Assembly (NCBI GenBank): GCA_024867545.1 | Contig: JANFNE010000032.1 | Coordinates: 372,001 to 436,000, forward strand | Source of the DNA: Phytopythium helicoides | Lineage: Eukaryota; Oomycota; Peronosporomycetes; Pythiales; Pythiaceae | Direction: 5' to 3' | DNA length: 64,000 nt | Shown here: positions 43,360 through 55,151 of the stretch, one piece after another | How positions within the stretch are numbered: position 1 is the first letter of the stretch | How the letters are laid out: the number at the start of each line of letters is the position of its first letter | The notes under the pieces: model-generated | What the model was told of the DNA's origin: nothing | What the model saw: only the letters and a program-made list of their open reading frames with translations | Database searches by the model: none | Translations under genes and position numbers: made by a program

Positions 43360-45827
43360 ATGCGCCCTAGGTGGCGCGAGCTTGAGACCAAGGTGGAGAC
43401 CTCCTACCAGCCGCGCGTCCAGGACCTCCTGGCCTCCTGCGAGCGCGTCTGCAGATCCGAGGATGGCGGCTCGGCCTGCGTTGTGGCGCGAGGCGTCCGC
43501 AGAGGATACCAGCCGTGTGCCAAGGCGGAAGCGGACTGCGCGAGCGTTGAGAGCGGAGACCTGCACGCCGTGTGCCTCGCGGCGACCGAGGACAGATCCG
43601 TCGACGGTTCGTTGAAGGAGCTGAGCGCGCAGTGGTCCGACAAGATCATGGCCGTGTCGGTCGTCGGGGATGGTGCCGAAGTAGACGACGAAGGCATTTT
43701 CGGGCAGGATGTGCGCCACTGGCGGCGCGCAGAGCTATTGTGCGTATAGAGCTTATTGTTGGACCGATCGGATCATGCCGTGCTGACCGATTTCACTTGG
43801 ATTTGCAGGTCGGTGCGAGGCAGGAATGCGACGTCGTTAGCGCTTCGTCTGGGGTCCTTTCCGGAGCTGTCGTCCCTGTACGTGCTCTGGTTTTGCGATA
43901 TCTGCCGTGCGCTTCTTCTAACGCTTTATTTGCGAAACGCCGATCGGGCAGATCCCTCCGAGGCGCATCGCTACTCGCCTTTCCTCTCCTAGTGTTTGAG
44001 CTGCCTCAACTGGAACATCTGTACGTCTTGTTTTATTTGTCCATGGGAGGCTTTGGCGAGGAAGGGAGAGTCTCATATTAATGGGCTATGTTCATTTACC
44101 GCAGAGACTTGCGTGGGAACAACTTCAGTAGTCCCCTTCGCTTTGATGATAGCGAGTGTCGCTACGTTAGCCAACTACGTTCATTCGCGATAGACCCCAC
44201 TGCATTGGATTCAGAATGCGAAGATCCTTGGCGCATTCACGAGAAGTATTCTGTCTGCGATACCAATTCACTATCAAGCGCCTCCACAGACGCCACCGAC
44301 TTTGGTAGATTCTCAAAGAAGTCTGCAGGTACAAGTCTCCGCTCGAGTGGAAGCAGCAGCTACGATGATGTTCCATTTCTACCGATCACTACTGGAAGCG
44401 GGGACCCATCGTTATCGTCTTCATCCAGCGGAAATTCTACCAGCTCCAGCCAAGATCTGTCGTGGGTGATCGTTGGCGGTGTTATTCTGTTGCTGTGCAT
44501 CATCGCCTTCACGGCATACTGCTACACCAAGTACGACAAGTACAAGAAGGCGGTTGCCATGGGTGACATCCTCGATGACGAGTCTTCCGGTATCATCCAT
44601 CGCTTTCTTTCTTCTCGAGTGAGAAGAAGGCAAAGCCGTCGTCGCCCATCCGTTGACGCTTGGTTCGACGACCCAGAGCTGAGGAAATGGGTGATTGAGC
44701 CAAACCTCGTCGTTCCATTGCAGCAGATTGGCTTTGGTGCGTATTCGACGGTGTGGCTAGCGCAATATACGTCCGAGCTGGTCGTTCTCAAGCGATTCCG
44801 GACGATCGGCAAAGGCCGTGGTAGTGAAAGCAGCAACCAGGAGCTGCACGACGCGTTCGCGATGGAGCTGTCGCTGTTGGCTTCTCTGTGCCATCCGAAG
44901 ATTGTAGCCCTTGTGGGTGTCGCATGGGCACCTCCACCTCCTCCACAGCTCGAGATCTTGGATGTTCATGAAAACAACCAGGATCAACTTGCTCTCGTTG
45001 TGGAGTATATGGAGCGTGGTGACCTGCGTTCTTATCTGTCAGCGACAAAGGAAACGGACCAAGGATGGACGCGGCGCAAGATCTCTATCGCAGCAGACAT
45101 CGCGGAGGCAATCGCGTATTTACACGCCCAATCTCCGCCGGTTCTCCATCGCGACGTGACTTCCCGCAACATTTTGCTCGACGGCGACTACACTGCTAAG
45201 CTTGCAGATTTTGGACTTAGTCGTCGACTACGACTTGATGTTGACCAGCAAAACCCGCTTGCAATGACGAAGGGAGTGGGCACAAGTCGTTGGATTGCAC
45301 CCGAAGTGCTCAATGGCGATGGAGTCTATGCATCTGCTGTGGATGTGTACTCGTTTGGTGTGGTATTGGCGGAGCTCGACAGCCATGAGCCTCCATTCTG
45401 CGATGTTTCGCACTCGAATGGCAAGCCGCTCTCTGACCAGACGTTTGCCAAGCTGCTGGAAGCTGGGGCCTTCTCTCCAATAATCAGCGAGGATTGTCCG
45501 AAACCAATCGCAACACTCATGTACGAGTGCTTGTCTCCGAATCCCAAAGATCGGCCGTTGGCGTCATACGCAGCCTCACGACTGCGCGCTATGCTTGAGC
45601 GGCTTCGGCGGTTCAGTGACGTGAGCGAAGATGTTGCGGGGACAAGTAGTTCTATCATCGAGATGGAAGTCGACGGCGGAATCCTCGTGAGCGGGAACCG
45701 CACAAGACTCATCACCAATCCAACGGACTCGTTCATGGGATATACCTACGAGTCCGGAGATGCGACCAGCGGCGGCAGCAAGCGTAGTGCATCGTCGCAA
45801 TACTCGCTCATGCAGGACAGCAACTGA
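43360..45827 (+). CDS. LRR receptor-like protein kinase (TKL type), 5' end uncertain
   Basis: Model: exons 43360-43739, 43809-43877, 43952-44020, 44105-45827, about 746 residues. A cysteine-containing N-terminal part leads into LRRs: spliced junctions give LLSVRGRN, SSLSLRGASL and EHLDLRGNNFS, each 23-24 residues apart. The two middle exons are 69 nt each, and all three introns are phase 2 at the same LRR position. The helix WVIVGGVILLLCIIAFTAYC follows. The kinase domain has the GFGAYSTV glycine loop, VVLKRF lysine, HRDVTSRN catalytic loop, DFGLS, APEVL and DVYSFGVV, all needed for activity. The Ser/Thr kinase of TKL type would signal from the membrane; its ligand is unknown. No signal peptide is present at ATG 43360, so a first exon is probably missing. 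Confidence 0.78.
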
Positions 45828-45981
45828 TGCCGAGGTATTTATCGATAGATGTGTAGTACAAGGCAATAGAAGAGCAAGGCACGACGATGGAATCGTGCGG
45901 CGTAGCTGTAGACATAGCTAGAACATTCATAGAGAACTACTCTCATTTGCACGAAGATGATGTTTGGACATCGGAGTCTAG

Positions 45982-46865
45982 CTAGGCGCCGTACTTGGGT
46001 GCAAACCCGAGGCGGAACGCTGTCTCTTTGATGAGCACGTGGGCCCCCATCGTCCCATAGCCGCCACCACCAATTTCATCCACATGCTCGGCGTCAAATC
46101 GCTCGCTCGCATCGCGTCGAGTGTGGTCGTGGTGCACATACGCCAGCAGCAGGCGACGTGCGTTGGTCGACTCCTCTGCATACTTGCCATCGCACTTTTC
46201 ATAACTCTGGCGAGGACGAAGCGGGTGCGAAACATCCGGTGTCGACCGCTCCAAAGCACGTTGAACCACCGCAATGAAAACCTTCCCACTCCCGTCCGCC
46301 TCGCGTTGCGGCAGCAGCTCCCCTACGAGCTTGTCGACCCAGTGGTTCTTGGTCACCGCGTGGTCAACATGTACGACCACAAGCTGCTTGCTCTGTTCCG
46401 CCGCGAGCAGCGCCGAAATCTCACTGCGAGCTTCCTCTCCATCACTTCCAGTAGCAACCAGCTTCGTGGATGCGACTCCTGCAGCCTTTGCAGCCTCCAG
46501 TGCGCTCTCCGAGCTGCTGAAAAGAGCCACAGGCAGCTTCGGGTACCTGCAGCATCCCAACCATCAGCCGCTCCATTCTCAGCCTACTAGCAGTCTTTTC
46601 AGCCACGAACGCTAATGAAGAGCCCTCCGCTCCCCGCTGCACGCCCAGCAGGATCTCGAGGTCGCTGCGCTCCGCCTCTGCGTCGAGTTCGCTACTATTG
46701 TCAGCTGGGAAAAATCCAATTGACACGCCAGGACGCACCGGAAACGCGCAGGAAGCCCGTGCAGCCGGTCGCCGCCACTGCGTCGAAGCTCGGAGTGCCG
46801 TCGGCCCCCGCTTGGCTCGCTGCGTCTACCAGCACGAGCAGGATCTTCTGCGCCAGCAGCGTCAT
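45982..46865 (-). pseudogene. Frame-disrupted gene, weakly phosphoglycerate-mutase/AlkP-like
   Basis: From the ATG at 46865 the minus strand encodes KILLVLVDAASQ followed by GTPSFDAVAATGCTGFL, which resembles the start of the cofactor-independent phosphoglycerate mutase/alkaline phosphatase superfamily (hydrophobic strand, Asp, then a small-molecule-anchoring Thr/Gly segment). Continuation requires a frame change near 46740 (after LRVSG, resuming with RPGVSIGFF) and another near 46550 (after MVGML, resuming with YPKLPVALFSSSES). The last frame ends at 45982 with GFAPKYGA. No intron with plausible ends fits either break. The C-terminal part, with LRPRQSYEK and THHDHTRRD-like features, is not a family I recognise. 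It is a pseudogene or a region with sequencing errors. Confidence 0.4.
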
Positions 46866-46917
46866 GATGGCCACGGTCTCTGATGAGATGGAGGGAGCAA
46901 AAAACTATGTAAAAAAG

Positions 46918-47290
46918 CTAACAAATTATCAGTGCGTTTGCAGTTTGCTCGACTGAGAGCTCAAACTCGTCGTCCCCGATGAACGCCTTCATAGTGAGGC
47001 CGTGAACGTCCGAGTCGAGCGGAATCGAGTTCTTCAGCCATGTAGAAAACAGCAGACGCTCTTGAACTCGCTTTCTGTCGAATGTCGCCTGCTGCAGCGT
47101 CGTGAAGCCGGCAATTCGCTCGATCTCAACATTCAAACCCGCTCCCTTCGCAGTCGACTCGGGACCAGTGCCGTCTTCTCTGCGCCATCCTCATGCTTTC
47201 TCCACCGCTTCAAAGTCCTCGACCGAGAAATCCGAGTCGTCCAAGATTTGAAAAATGGGTGTGACCGCCTCTTCAACTTGTGAATGGCTA
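46918..47290 (-). pseudogene. Coding-like fragment, unrecognised, disrupted
   Basis: The minus-strand frame ending at 46918 has a coding look: GAGLNVEIERIAGFTTLQQ, RLLFSTWLKNSIPLDSD and MKAFIGDDEFELS. Upstream, near 47200-47280, another frame reads ILDDSDFSVEDFEAVEKA before a stop; one base change of frame would join the two. No ATG is available for a complete protein and IFT122 begins divergently at 47388. It may be the C-terminal relic of a lost gene, or the first part of the broken gene at 45982-46865. Confidence 0.3.
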
Positions 47291-47387
47291 CACTGCCAGC
47301 AGATCCACGGCCGAGCGACCTTTTGCGCCGACGAGTCCCCACTCTCGAGGCATCCGACGCCTGCACAACGTTAGCGAGCTCTGTACC

Positions 47388-50300
47388 ATGCGCAGTGTGT
47401 TGGCGTGGAGCGACAAAGTGCCAGAGCGCAATGGCGAGCGGTTCGTGGTGCAGGACCTGGCGTTCCGGCCCGACGGGACGCAGGTGGTAGCGGCCGTGGG
47501 CACACGTGTGCTTGTGTACGACGCCGTGGACGGCACGCTGCTGCACTCGCTCAAGGGCCACAAGGGTGTCGTGTACGCCGTCGACTACTCACATGATGGC
47601 AAGAGATTCGCTTCGGGCGGTGCCGACAACGTCGTCATCATCTGGACCGACAAGGCCGAGGGCATCCTCAAGTACACGCACAACGACAGCATCCAGAAGC
47701 TCGTGTACAATCCGCACTCGCAGTGCCTTGCTAGCTGCACGGCCAGCGACTTTGGGCTCTGGGCGCCAGAGCAAAAGTCCGTCGCTAAGCACAAGGTCGT
47801 CGCCAAGATCCTGTCGGCGTGCTGGACCAAGGATGGACAGCACCTCGCGCTCGGATTGCTGAACGGTCTCATTACGATCCGAGACAAGCTAGGCAACGAA
47901 AAACAGCTGATTGAGCGGGCTGCACCAGTGTGGACCATGTGCTGGACAACGTCACCAGAGGACAACGTCGACGTGCTTGCCGTTGGTTGCTGGGATAGAT
48001 CGTTGTCCTTCTACCTTCTCAACGGCACCATGCAGGGCAAGCCTCGCAAACTCGCTTTCAACCCCACCAGCATCACATACTTCAGGTAAGTAGATACTTC
48101 TTTACGATTATCGACGTCAGGAAACAATCCAACTCTTGGTACTTTTGACCGAAGCAAGGGCAAGTACTTGCTCGTTGCCGGGACCAACCGCAAGGCAGGG
48201 CTGTACACCCGAGACGGCATATTCCTCGTCAGGTATGTGCTTTGAATGCAAAGTAGTAATCCGAAAGAACGCGCACTGAAGAAGACTAAAACGCAGCATC
48301 TGCGAGATGGATAACTGGATCTGGGCGATCCGCGGACGACCTAAAACTAATTTTGTTGGTGTTGGCTGCGAAGACGGCTCGATCGCCCTGTACTGCCTCG
48401 TGTTTGGCACAGTGCACGGCATTTACCAAGAACGCTATGCATACCGCGAAAATATCACGGACGTGATAGTTCAACATCTGATGACGGAGCAAAAAGTGCG
48501 CATCAAGACGCGTGACTGCGTCAAGAAGCTCAGTGTTTACCGTGACAGACTTGCTGTTCAGCTTTCTGATCGCATTATCATCTACGAACTCGCAAACGAT
48601 GGAAATGGTGGTGCCGGCAGCTACGACATGCACTACCGCGTGAAAGAGCGCATTCAGAAGGACTTACCTTGCAGTCTTTTGGTTGTAACGAGCCAGCATT
48701 TCATCTTATGTCAGAAGCAAAAGCTGCAGCAGTACGATTTTACTGGCTGCAAGGAGCGCGAATGGGTTCTTGAATCCCTCATTCGATATATCAAAGTCAC
48801 AGGCGGTGCACGCGGGCGTGAAGGACTACTCGTTGGTCTCAAGGACGGCTCCGTTTGGCACATTTTCATCAACAATCCTTTCCCAATTCCACTGATCCAA
48901 CAAAGCAACCCAATCGCATGCCTTGATATCAGTGCCAACCGCGACAAGCTCGCAGTCGTTGATGACTCGCAGAAGTGTATTGTGTACGATCTTGCGACGA
49001 AGCAAATGCTATTCGAAGAGCGCGACACCAATAGCGTAGCGTGGAATACTGAATTCGAGGATATGTTGTGCTTTGCTGGGAATGGACAACTCAAGATCCG
49101 CACCGGCAGCTTTCCAGGGCACGCACAGCGCATGCAAGGTTTTGTGGTTGGCTTCACAGGCTCAAAAGTATTTTGCCTCAATTCGCTTTCCGTTCAGACG
49201 ATCGACGTGCCACAGTCGGCACCCCTCTACCGCTACCTAGAGCAACACGAGTTTGATAAGGCATATGCGGTGTCTTGTCTAGGTGTTACTGAGGCAGATT
49301 GGCGCCTCCTAGCTTGGGAAGCGCTCAAGGCGATGGACTTTGATGTAGCTCGAAAGGCGTTTGTGAGGGTCCGAGATGTTCGCTACATTGAGCTCGTCAA
49401 TGCTCTCGAGCAAACTAAGCGACAGCAGCTCTCCAAGGAGGAAAATCCTGTTTCGGACGGGGAAAGTGTAGCACGAAAGAAACTGAAGTCGCTGCTGCAA
49501 GCTGAAATACTGGCGTACCAAGGAAAATTCCAGCTTGCGGCTAAAACATTTGCCGACTGTGGTGAAGCACAAATGGCGATTAAGATGTACGCGGATTTAC
49601 GCATGTGGGATGACGCCAAGAAATTTGCTGCGCAGAGTAAGGTGGGCGACATTAAACAGCTCGTGCTTGATCAGGCCAAGTGGGCGGAGGAGGTACAAGA
49701 CTGGCGTGCTGCCGCTGAAATGTACTCGGCAAGCGGCAATCTGCGCAAGGCTGTGCGTATTATGGGAGATCGTGGATGGTGGGATGATCTCATGGACGTA
49801 GTTCAAAAGATCGATCCACACGCCGCGCCGACACCTGGCAGCACCGATGAGAACGATCCAACGGTGCTACTGACAGTGTGCGCCGATTATTTCCTTCGTG
49901 CTGACAAGTTCAAGCATGCACGAGACGTGTATCTCAAGCTCGGAGACTTTGACGCATTGCTGCGAATGCACATGAGGTTGCAGGAATGGGATGAAGCTGT
50001 GCGTCTCGCTCAGAAACACCGTGCTCGTGTTAAGAATCCCGCAGAGGTGTTTGTTCCATATGCTGAGTGGCTAGTCACTCAGGATCGCTTTGATGGTGCG
50101 TTGGACGCGTATGCACGAGCTCGGCGTCCCGACCAATGTGCACGCTTGCTGTTGCAGCTAATTGAAAATGCAGTCCGCGAGCGACGATACCGAGATGCCT
50201 CGTATTACCACTGGAGGCTTGCAGAAGAGCAAATGCGAGCGATTCCTACGGGCACAGAAAACAAGCAGCCTGCGGGTAATAATGCTGAAATTGACGAAGA

Positions 50301-51447
50301 ACTGATGCAACGACAATTAAAGCTAGCACAGCAAAGTGAGCTGCTGTCGGAGCTATACTATGCCTATGCCATGATTTACGCCTTCACCGACGAGCCGTTC
50401 ACGACACTTCCCCCCGAATCCCTATTCCACTCAGCACGTTTCTTACTCAATAAACTTCTGCAAACAGGAATGCGCATTCCTCCTGGAATTTCTATGGGCA
50501 ATATTTACTTCACCCTAGCGCAACATGCAGTGCAGCTTGAGAGCTACAAGCTCGCTCGTCAAGCGTTTGAGAAGCTGTTGCAGATGAAGCTTCGGCCTGA
50601 GTGGCAACGACAAGTCGAACTCACGGCCATGACGCTCCAAGTACAGCCATACTCGGATCGAGAAGATTTGCTGCCGGTCGACTACCGATCATCGACAGTT
50701 AATCCGCTACTAAATCCGAATGGCACGGGTGATGTCTGCGTGAACTCTGGACATCCATTTGTTCGCTCGTATGCGTCGTTCGAAAACTTGCCTCTCGTCG
50801 AATTTCAGCCCATGGTAAGGTATTTGGTGAACGAGAAATGGGGTGATTGAAATACTCATTTGTGAAATTTGCTCTGCTTACAGGATGGGATCTCTGATGA
50901 GAGGGCAGAGCAGCTGGTTCTTTCCCATCCGAATGACGGCACGGTTTCAACCCGCGCTTCTAAAGGAGATCGATGGCAAGAAACAGACAATGGTGGTGGT
51001 ACACAAACATTAAAGCTTGATGACGATGACCCAGCTGGTAATGGCGAGGATACTGCTCGTGGAGGTAAAGATGGCGATTTGTTCGAGCAAGCTCTCAACA
51101 AGCAGGCGAGCGTGACCGGTTCTCGTGTTGGGCATCGGTCTGGATCATCTCAGTACCGCGTGCTGCAGCTCGATGAGCGCACGCTGCTGAGCCTTGCTCC
51201 AAGTGAAGTGTTCATCATCAAGTTTCCAACATCTGCACGTCGCAACAAGTACTACAAGAATATGATCCCCGAGATCAAGATCCACCTATCGCCGCACTGC
51301 CGGCGATTTTTCCACGAGGAAGACTTTGAGCTCGAGTATCTCAAGCTTGGCCACTGTCCGTGCTGCCGACTTGCGGAGCTTGACCCTCCCGAGAATGAGG
51401 ACGAAGCCGGAGCTATGGGATACTCCATGGGCAGTACAGTCGCGTAG
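47388..51447 (+). CDS. IFT122: Intraflagellar transport protein 122 homologue
   Basis: Model: exons 47388-48085, 48155-48232, 48297-50814, 50884-51447, 1285 residues. It is a core subunit of the IFT-A complex, which carries retrograde cargo and membrane proteins in flagella. The N-terminus (MRSVLAWSDKVPE) leads into WD40 repeats with hallmark blocks KGHKGVVYAVDYSHDGKR, ASGGADNVVIIW and ASDFGLWAPEQKSV, all as in animal IFT122. A second beta-propeller follows, then TPR-like helical repeats from about residue 570 on. The C-terminus has the paired cysteine/histidine zinc-binding blocks: CVNSGHPF, then HCRRFFHEEDFE and HCPCC. An inserted Gly/Asp/Glu-rich segment near residue 1120 is longer than in animals. 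All three introns are 64-69 bp. It implies a flagellated stage such as zoospores. Confidence 0.93.
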
Positions 51448-51582
51448 AACCGAAGTAGCTTTCTTGGGCATGCATTTTTTTTTTTTTTGTGTAAACGAAA
51501 AAACTCTGACAAAATCATGAGTCGGTGCACTGATCTCCATGTTTGGTCGACGACGAAAAATCTATGCATTCTAAACTGCGGA

Positions 51583-53184
51583 CTAAGGTGACTGGAGCCT
51601 AGGCTCATCATCACCCCACTGGCTAGTCCGATTTGAAGGTGTTAATCCACTAGCCACAGGTGATCGAGCAACTGGGACATAGGTAGTTGGCAAACTTTCT
51701 CCCTCTGCAATTGCCGACTTGATAGTTTCCGCATCAACCTCCGATTCATTTTCTCCGCCTGCCTCCATGGTCTCAGCCGCACGCTGAGCCATCTCTGACC
51801 AGCTCGTACGCGAAAGCGTCACCAGATAGACGAGCAGCTTGACGATTTCCATCATGCATACGCCGTACCACAGAGCAGGAAAGCCGAAACCGTACACAAC
51901 ACCACCGAAGTACGCGAACGGCAGCTCGATCAGCCATGTCGCTAAAGAATTCGTCCATGCTGGAATGGTGACTTCTCCCATAGCATTCAGCACTGCGGAC
52001 GTGAGCAACTCGATCGATTCGATCATGTAGCCCGTCACGAAGATGGGCTGCACCAGCATGCACAGCTTGAGCAACTCATCGTCGTTCGTGTAGATCCTGA
52101 AGACCGCCTCACGAAGCAAGAGCGTCAATACTGCAACCAACGAAACAGTAATGACCGTACAGCAGAATCCAAGCAGTGCCAGAGTCTTGGCAGCCTGCGG
52201 ACGGTTTGCACCAAGCAAGTTGGCAACGCGAGTCTGGGTGGCACAGCCATATCCCCAGAAGAGCGCCCACAACAATGCCCACAATGAGCCGATCACAGAG
52301 TTCGCTGCAATCACATCTGAACCAAGCTTGGCGGCGACCAGCGTCAACGCAGAGTTTGACAAACTGGAGATCATGCTGTTGAGGGCAACCGGTCCAGAAA
52401 TTTTGATGAACGTCTTGAGCCGATCCGGCGTGTAGGCTGAGAAGTCCCACCCGCCCCAAGCTTGCAGATGCATCTTCTTGTACAGAATGCAGTACGAAAT
52501 CAGCGCGATCGGCTGGAACCACGATGCGATCACAGTTGCGAGCGGAGATCCATCAAATCCGAGACCAGACCAGCCGAAGCAGCCGTAGATGAGCCATGAG
52601 TTGGCCAGCACTGCGACGCCAATCGAGACAATGCCCACCACCGTCGTGGGTGCCATGATCCCTATCGACTGGAGATATAGACGCACACACGCATAGGCAA
52701 GCGTCGGCCAGATGGAGAACGACAGGATGCGCGCGAAGCGGACTCCAAGTCGAACGACCTCGTCGTCGTCCGTCGACAGCTTGAGCACCACGCCGACACA
52801 CCAGTGCCAGATGAAGACCGGGATAAGCAGCAGTGACACGATGATCAGGCCCAACTGCATCCACACGCCGGTGAGCACTCCGTTCTTGGCCCCCCACGCT
52901 TGGCCGCACAGTGTCACAAGGGCCGACGCTCCCGCCCACACGCCATTGAGCGGCACCTGCGTCCAGGTGGTGGCAAGTGACGCGGCTGCAAGCGCCTGCG
53001 TGCCCAAATGACCGAGGAACGCGCTGTCGATGGACGTGAGCGCCAGTCGAGCAAAAGTGCTCAGCGAGACTTGCAACGCCATGACTGTGAGCGACCGGAA
53101 CTCCTCCAGCACATCGACCTTGGACTCGATTGCATTCTGCTTGGACTTGCGGTCGTCTTTCAGCAGCGGAGACGTCTCGCCCAT
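51583..53184 (-). CDS. MATE family multidrug/metabolite exporter, copy 1
   Basis: Intronless, 533 residues from the ATG at 53184. MATE proteins couple H+ or Na+ entry to export of organic cations or other compounds. About twelve hydrophobic segments are arranged in two halves; the family landmarks GHLGTQALAAASLATTW, ALVTLCGQAWGAKN in the first half and GANRPQAAKTLALLG in the second are present. The N-terminus has ETSPLL, an acidic dileucine motif. The hydrophilic C-terminal tail contains AAETMEAGGENESE and a Ser/Pro-rich end. It is the first of three tandem minus-strand paralogues and is most like copy 2. Substrate unknown. Confidence 0.88.
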   Translation of the reverse strand: MGETSPLLKDDRKSKQNAIESKVDVLEEFRSLTVMALQVSLSTFARLALTSIDSAFLGHLGTQALAAASLATTWTQVPLNGVWAGASALVTLCGQAWGAKNGVLTGVWMQLGLIIVSLLLIPVFIWHWCVGVVLKLSTDDDEVVRLGVRFARILSFSIWPTLAYACVRLYLQSIGIMAPTTVVGIVSIGVAVLANSWLIYGCFGWSGLGFDGSPLATVIASWFQPIALISYCILYKKMHLQAWGGWDFSAYTPDRLKTFIKISGPVALNSMISSLSNSALTLVAAKLGSDVIAANSVIGSLWALLWALFWGYGCATQTRVANLLGANRPQAAKTLALLGFCCTVITVSLVAVLTLLLREAVFRIYTNDDELLKLCMLVQPIFVTGYMIESIELLTSAVLNAMGEVTIPAWTNSLATWLIELPFAYFGGVVYGFGFPALWYGVCMMEIVKLLVYLVTLSRTSWSEMAQRAAETMEAGGENESEVDAETIKSAIAEGESLPTTYVPVARSPVASGLTPSNRTSQWGDDEPRLQSP

Positions 53185-53501
53185 GACTGGCAGCTTAAGA
53201 CTTCAGGGCTACTGGCAATCTGGAGGAATCTGGAATGCCACATCGATTCCACTTGCCTCCCAGGCGTTGACACCGTCGGCCACCTGTCCTGACACTGGGA
53301 TGATGAGCTGAGCCAGCCGCTTGCAATGCGCTGGATGAGCAAGCCTTGACCAGCATGCATTCCTTTCACAGGGGCTGAGTGAGGGTGCGTACTGACTTGC
53401 ATGACGCTCTTCTGTCAGCCTCGTCGACGTCCACGAGATCACTTCAACGTCATTGCCAACTGCTCTCTCCAATGGATCAACGATATATTACACTCGGGCA
53501 T

Positions 53502-55151
53502 TTAGGCCTGCGAGAACGTCGACGTTCCTTGTCGGGGAGTCGTGTACGGCGACTGGAAGCGAGACCCATCGTCGGTCCATTGGCTGCGACGACTTGAAGG
53601 CGTCATGAGCTGAGGAGCAGGAGACCGAGCGACCGGAGCGTAGCCCACTGGTGTGTTGCCGCCCTCGGCAATGGCGAACTGGAGCGTCTCAGTCTCCAGC
53701 TCTGACTCGTTCTCTCCACTCGCCTCCATGGTCTCGGCGGCACGGCGAGCCATGTCTGCCCAGTTCACGCGCGCGAGCTTGACGAGGTACACCCCCAGCT
53801 TGACGATCTCCATCAAGCACACAGCGTACCACAGCGCGGGAAAGCCAAGGCCGAACACGACCCCACCGAAGTACGCGAACGGCAGCTCGATTAGCCACGT
53901 TGCGAGCGAACTCGTCCACGCGGTGATGGCGACCTCACCCATGGCCGTCAGCACTGAAGACGTCAGCACTTCGATCGAATCGATCATGTAGCCCGTGACG
54001 AAGATGGGCTGAACGAGCATGCAGAGCTTCAGCAGGTCATCGTCGTTCGTATACAGACGGAAAACCGTCTCGCGGAGCGTCAGTGTGAGGATCGCAAGCG
54101 TCACTACCGTGACAACCGTGCAGCCAAATCCAAGCAGCGCCAGGGTCTTGGCGGCTTGCGGGCGGTTCGCGCCGAGGTAGTTTGCGACGCGGATCTGCGT
54201 GGCACAGCCGTATCCCCAGAAGAGCGCCCACAGCAATGCCCACAGTCCCGAAATGACGGCGTTCGCAGCAATGACATCTGATCCGAGCTTGGCGGCGATC
54301 AGTGCGAGCGCCGAGTTCGACAGACTGGAGACCAAGCTGTTGGCAGCGATGGGACCTGAGATGTTGAAGAACGTCTTGAGTCGATCCGGCGTGTAGGCTG
54401 AGAAGTCCCAGCCCTCCCACGCCTGCAAATGCATCTTCTTGTACAGAATGCAGTACGAGATCAGCGCGATCGGCTGGAACCACGACGCAATCACGGTTGC
54501 GAGCGGAGATCCATCAAATCCGAGACCAGACCAGCCGAAGCAGCCGTAGATGAGCCACGAGTTGGCTATGAAAGCCACGCCAATGGACAGCGTGCCCACG
54601 ACGGTGGTCGGCGCCATGATTCCCATGGCCTGGAAGTACAACCGCACGCAGGCATAGATGAGCGCAGGCCAGATGGAGAGCGACAGGATACGCGCGAAGC
54701 GAACGCCAAGTCGGATAACCTCCTCGTCGTCCGTCGACACCTCCAGCACGTAGCCGACGCACCAGTACCAGATGAAAACTGGCACCATGAGGAAGGAGAC
54801 GACGATGAGTCCCATCTGCAGCCAGATGCCAGCGAGCTCTCCGTTCTTGGCTCCCCACGCTTGGCCGCATAGCGTGATGAGCGCCGACGCCCCCGCCCAC
54901 ACGCCGTTGAGCGGCACCGACGTCCACGTCGTCGCCAACGAAGACGCAGCGAGCTCGCTCGTGCCTAAGTGGCCCAGGAACGCACTGTCGATGGACGTGA
55001 GCGCTAGACGCGCGAACGTGCTCAGCGAGACCTGCAGCGCCATGCCGGTGAGCGACCAGAACTCATCCAGCACGTCGACCGTCGCCTCGCCGGGCGTCTT
55101 TAACGTCTTGGGCGCCTTGGGGGCCTGGAGCAGCGGGGAAGACTCGCCCAT
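53502..55151 (-). CDS. MATE family exporter, copy 2
   Basis: Intronless, 549 residues from the ATG at 55151. It has the same layout as copy 1, with GHLGTSELAASSLATTW and ALITLCGQAWGAKN, the second-half GANRPQAAKTLALLG, and the tail AAETMEASGENESE. The N-terminal acidic dileucine is ESSPLL. A 62-bp patch (54496-54557) is identical at the DNA level to copy 1, though the genes around it differ at many silent sites. The C-terminus is longer than that of copy 1 by a Ser/Thr/Arg-rich end. Confidence 0.88.
   Translation of the reverse strand: MGESSPLLQAPKAPKTLKTPGEATVDVLDEFWSLTGMALQVSLSTFARLALTSIDSAFLGHLGTSELAASSLATTWTSVPLNGVWAGASALITLCGQAWGAKNGELAGIWLQMGLIVVSFLMVPVFIWYWCVGYVLEVSTDDEEVIRLGVRFARILSLSIWPALIYACVRLYFQAMGIMAPTTVVGTLSIGVAFIANSWLIYGCFGWSGLGFDGSPLATVIASWFQPIALISYCILYKKMHLQAWEGWDFSAYTPDRLKTFFNISGPIAANSLVSSLSNSALALIAAKLGSDVIAANAVISGLWALLWALFWGYGCATQIRVANYLGANRPQAAKTLALLGFGCTVVTVVTLAILTLTLRETVFRLYTNDDDLLKLCMLVQPIFVTGYMIDSIEVLTSSVLTAMGEVAITAWTSSLATWLIELPFAYFGGVVFGLGFPALWYAVCLMEIVKLGVYLVKLARVNWADMARRAAETMEASGENESELETETLQFAIAEGGNTPVGYAPVARSPAPQLMTPSSRRSQWTDDGSRFQSPYTTPRQGTSTFSQA

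Noticed and set aside
46039..46590. 183-codon plus-strand frame opposite the broken minus-strand gene
   Set aside because: Antisense shadow; its translation has no recognisable feature while the minus frames do.
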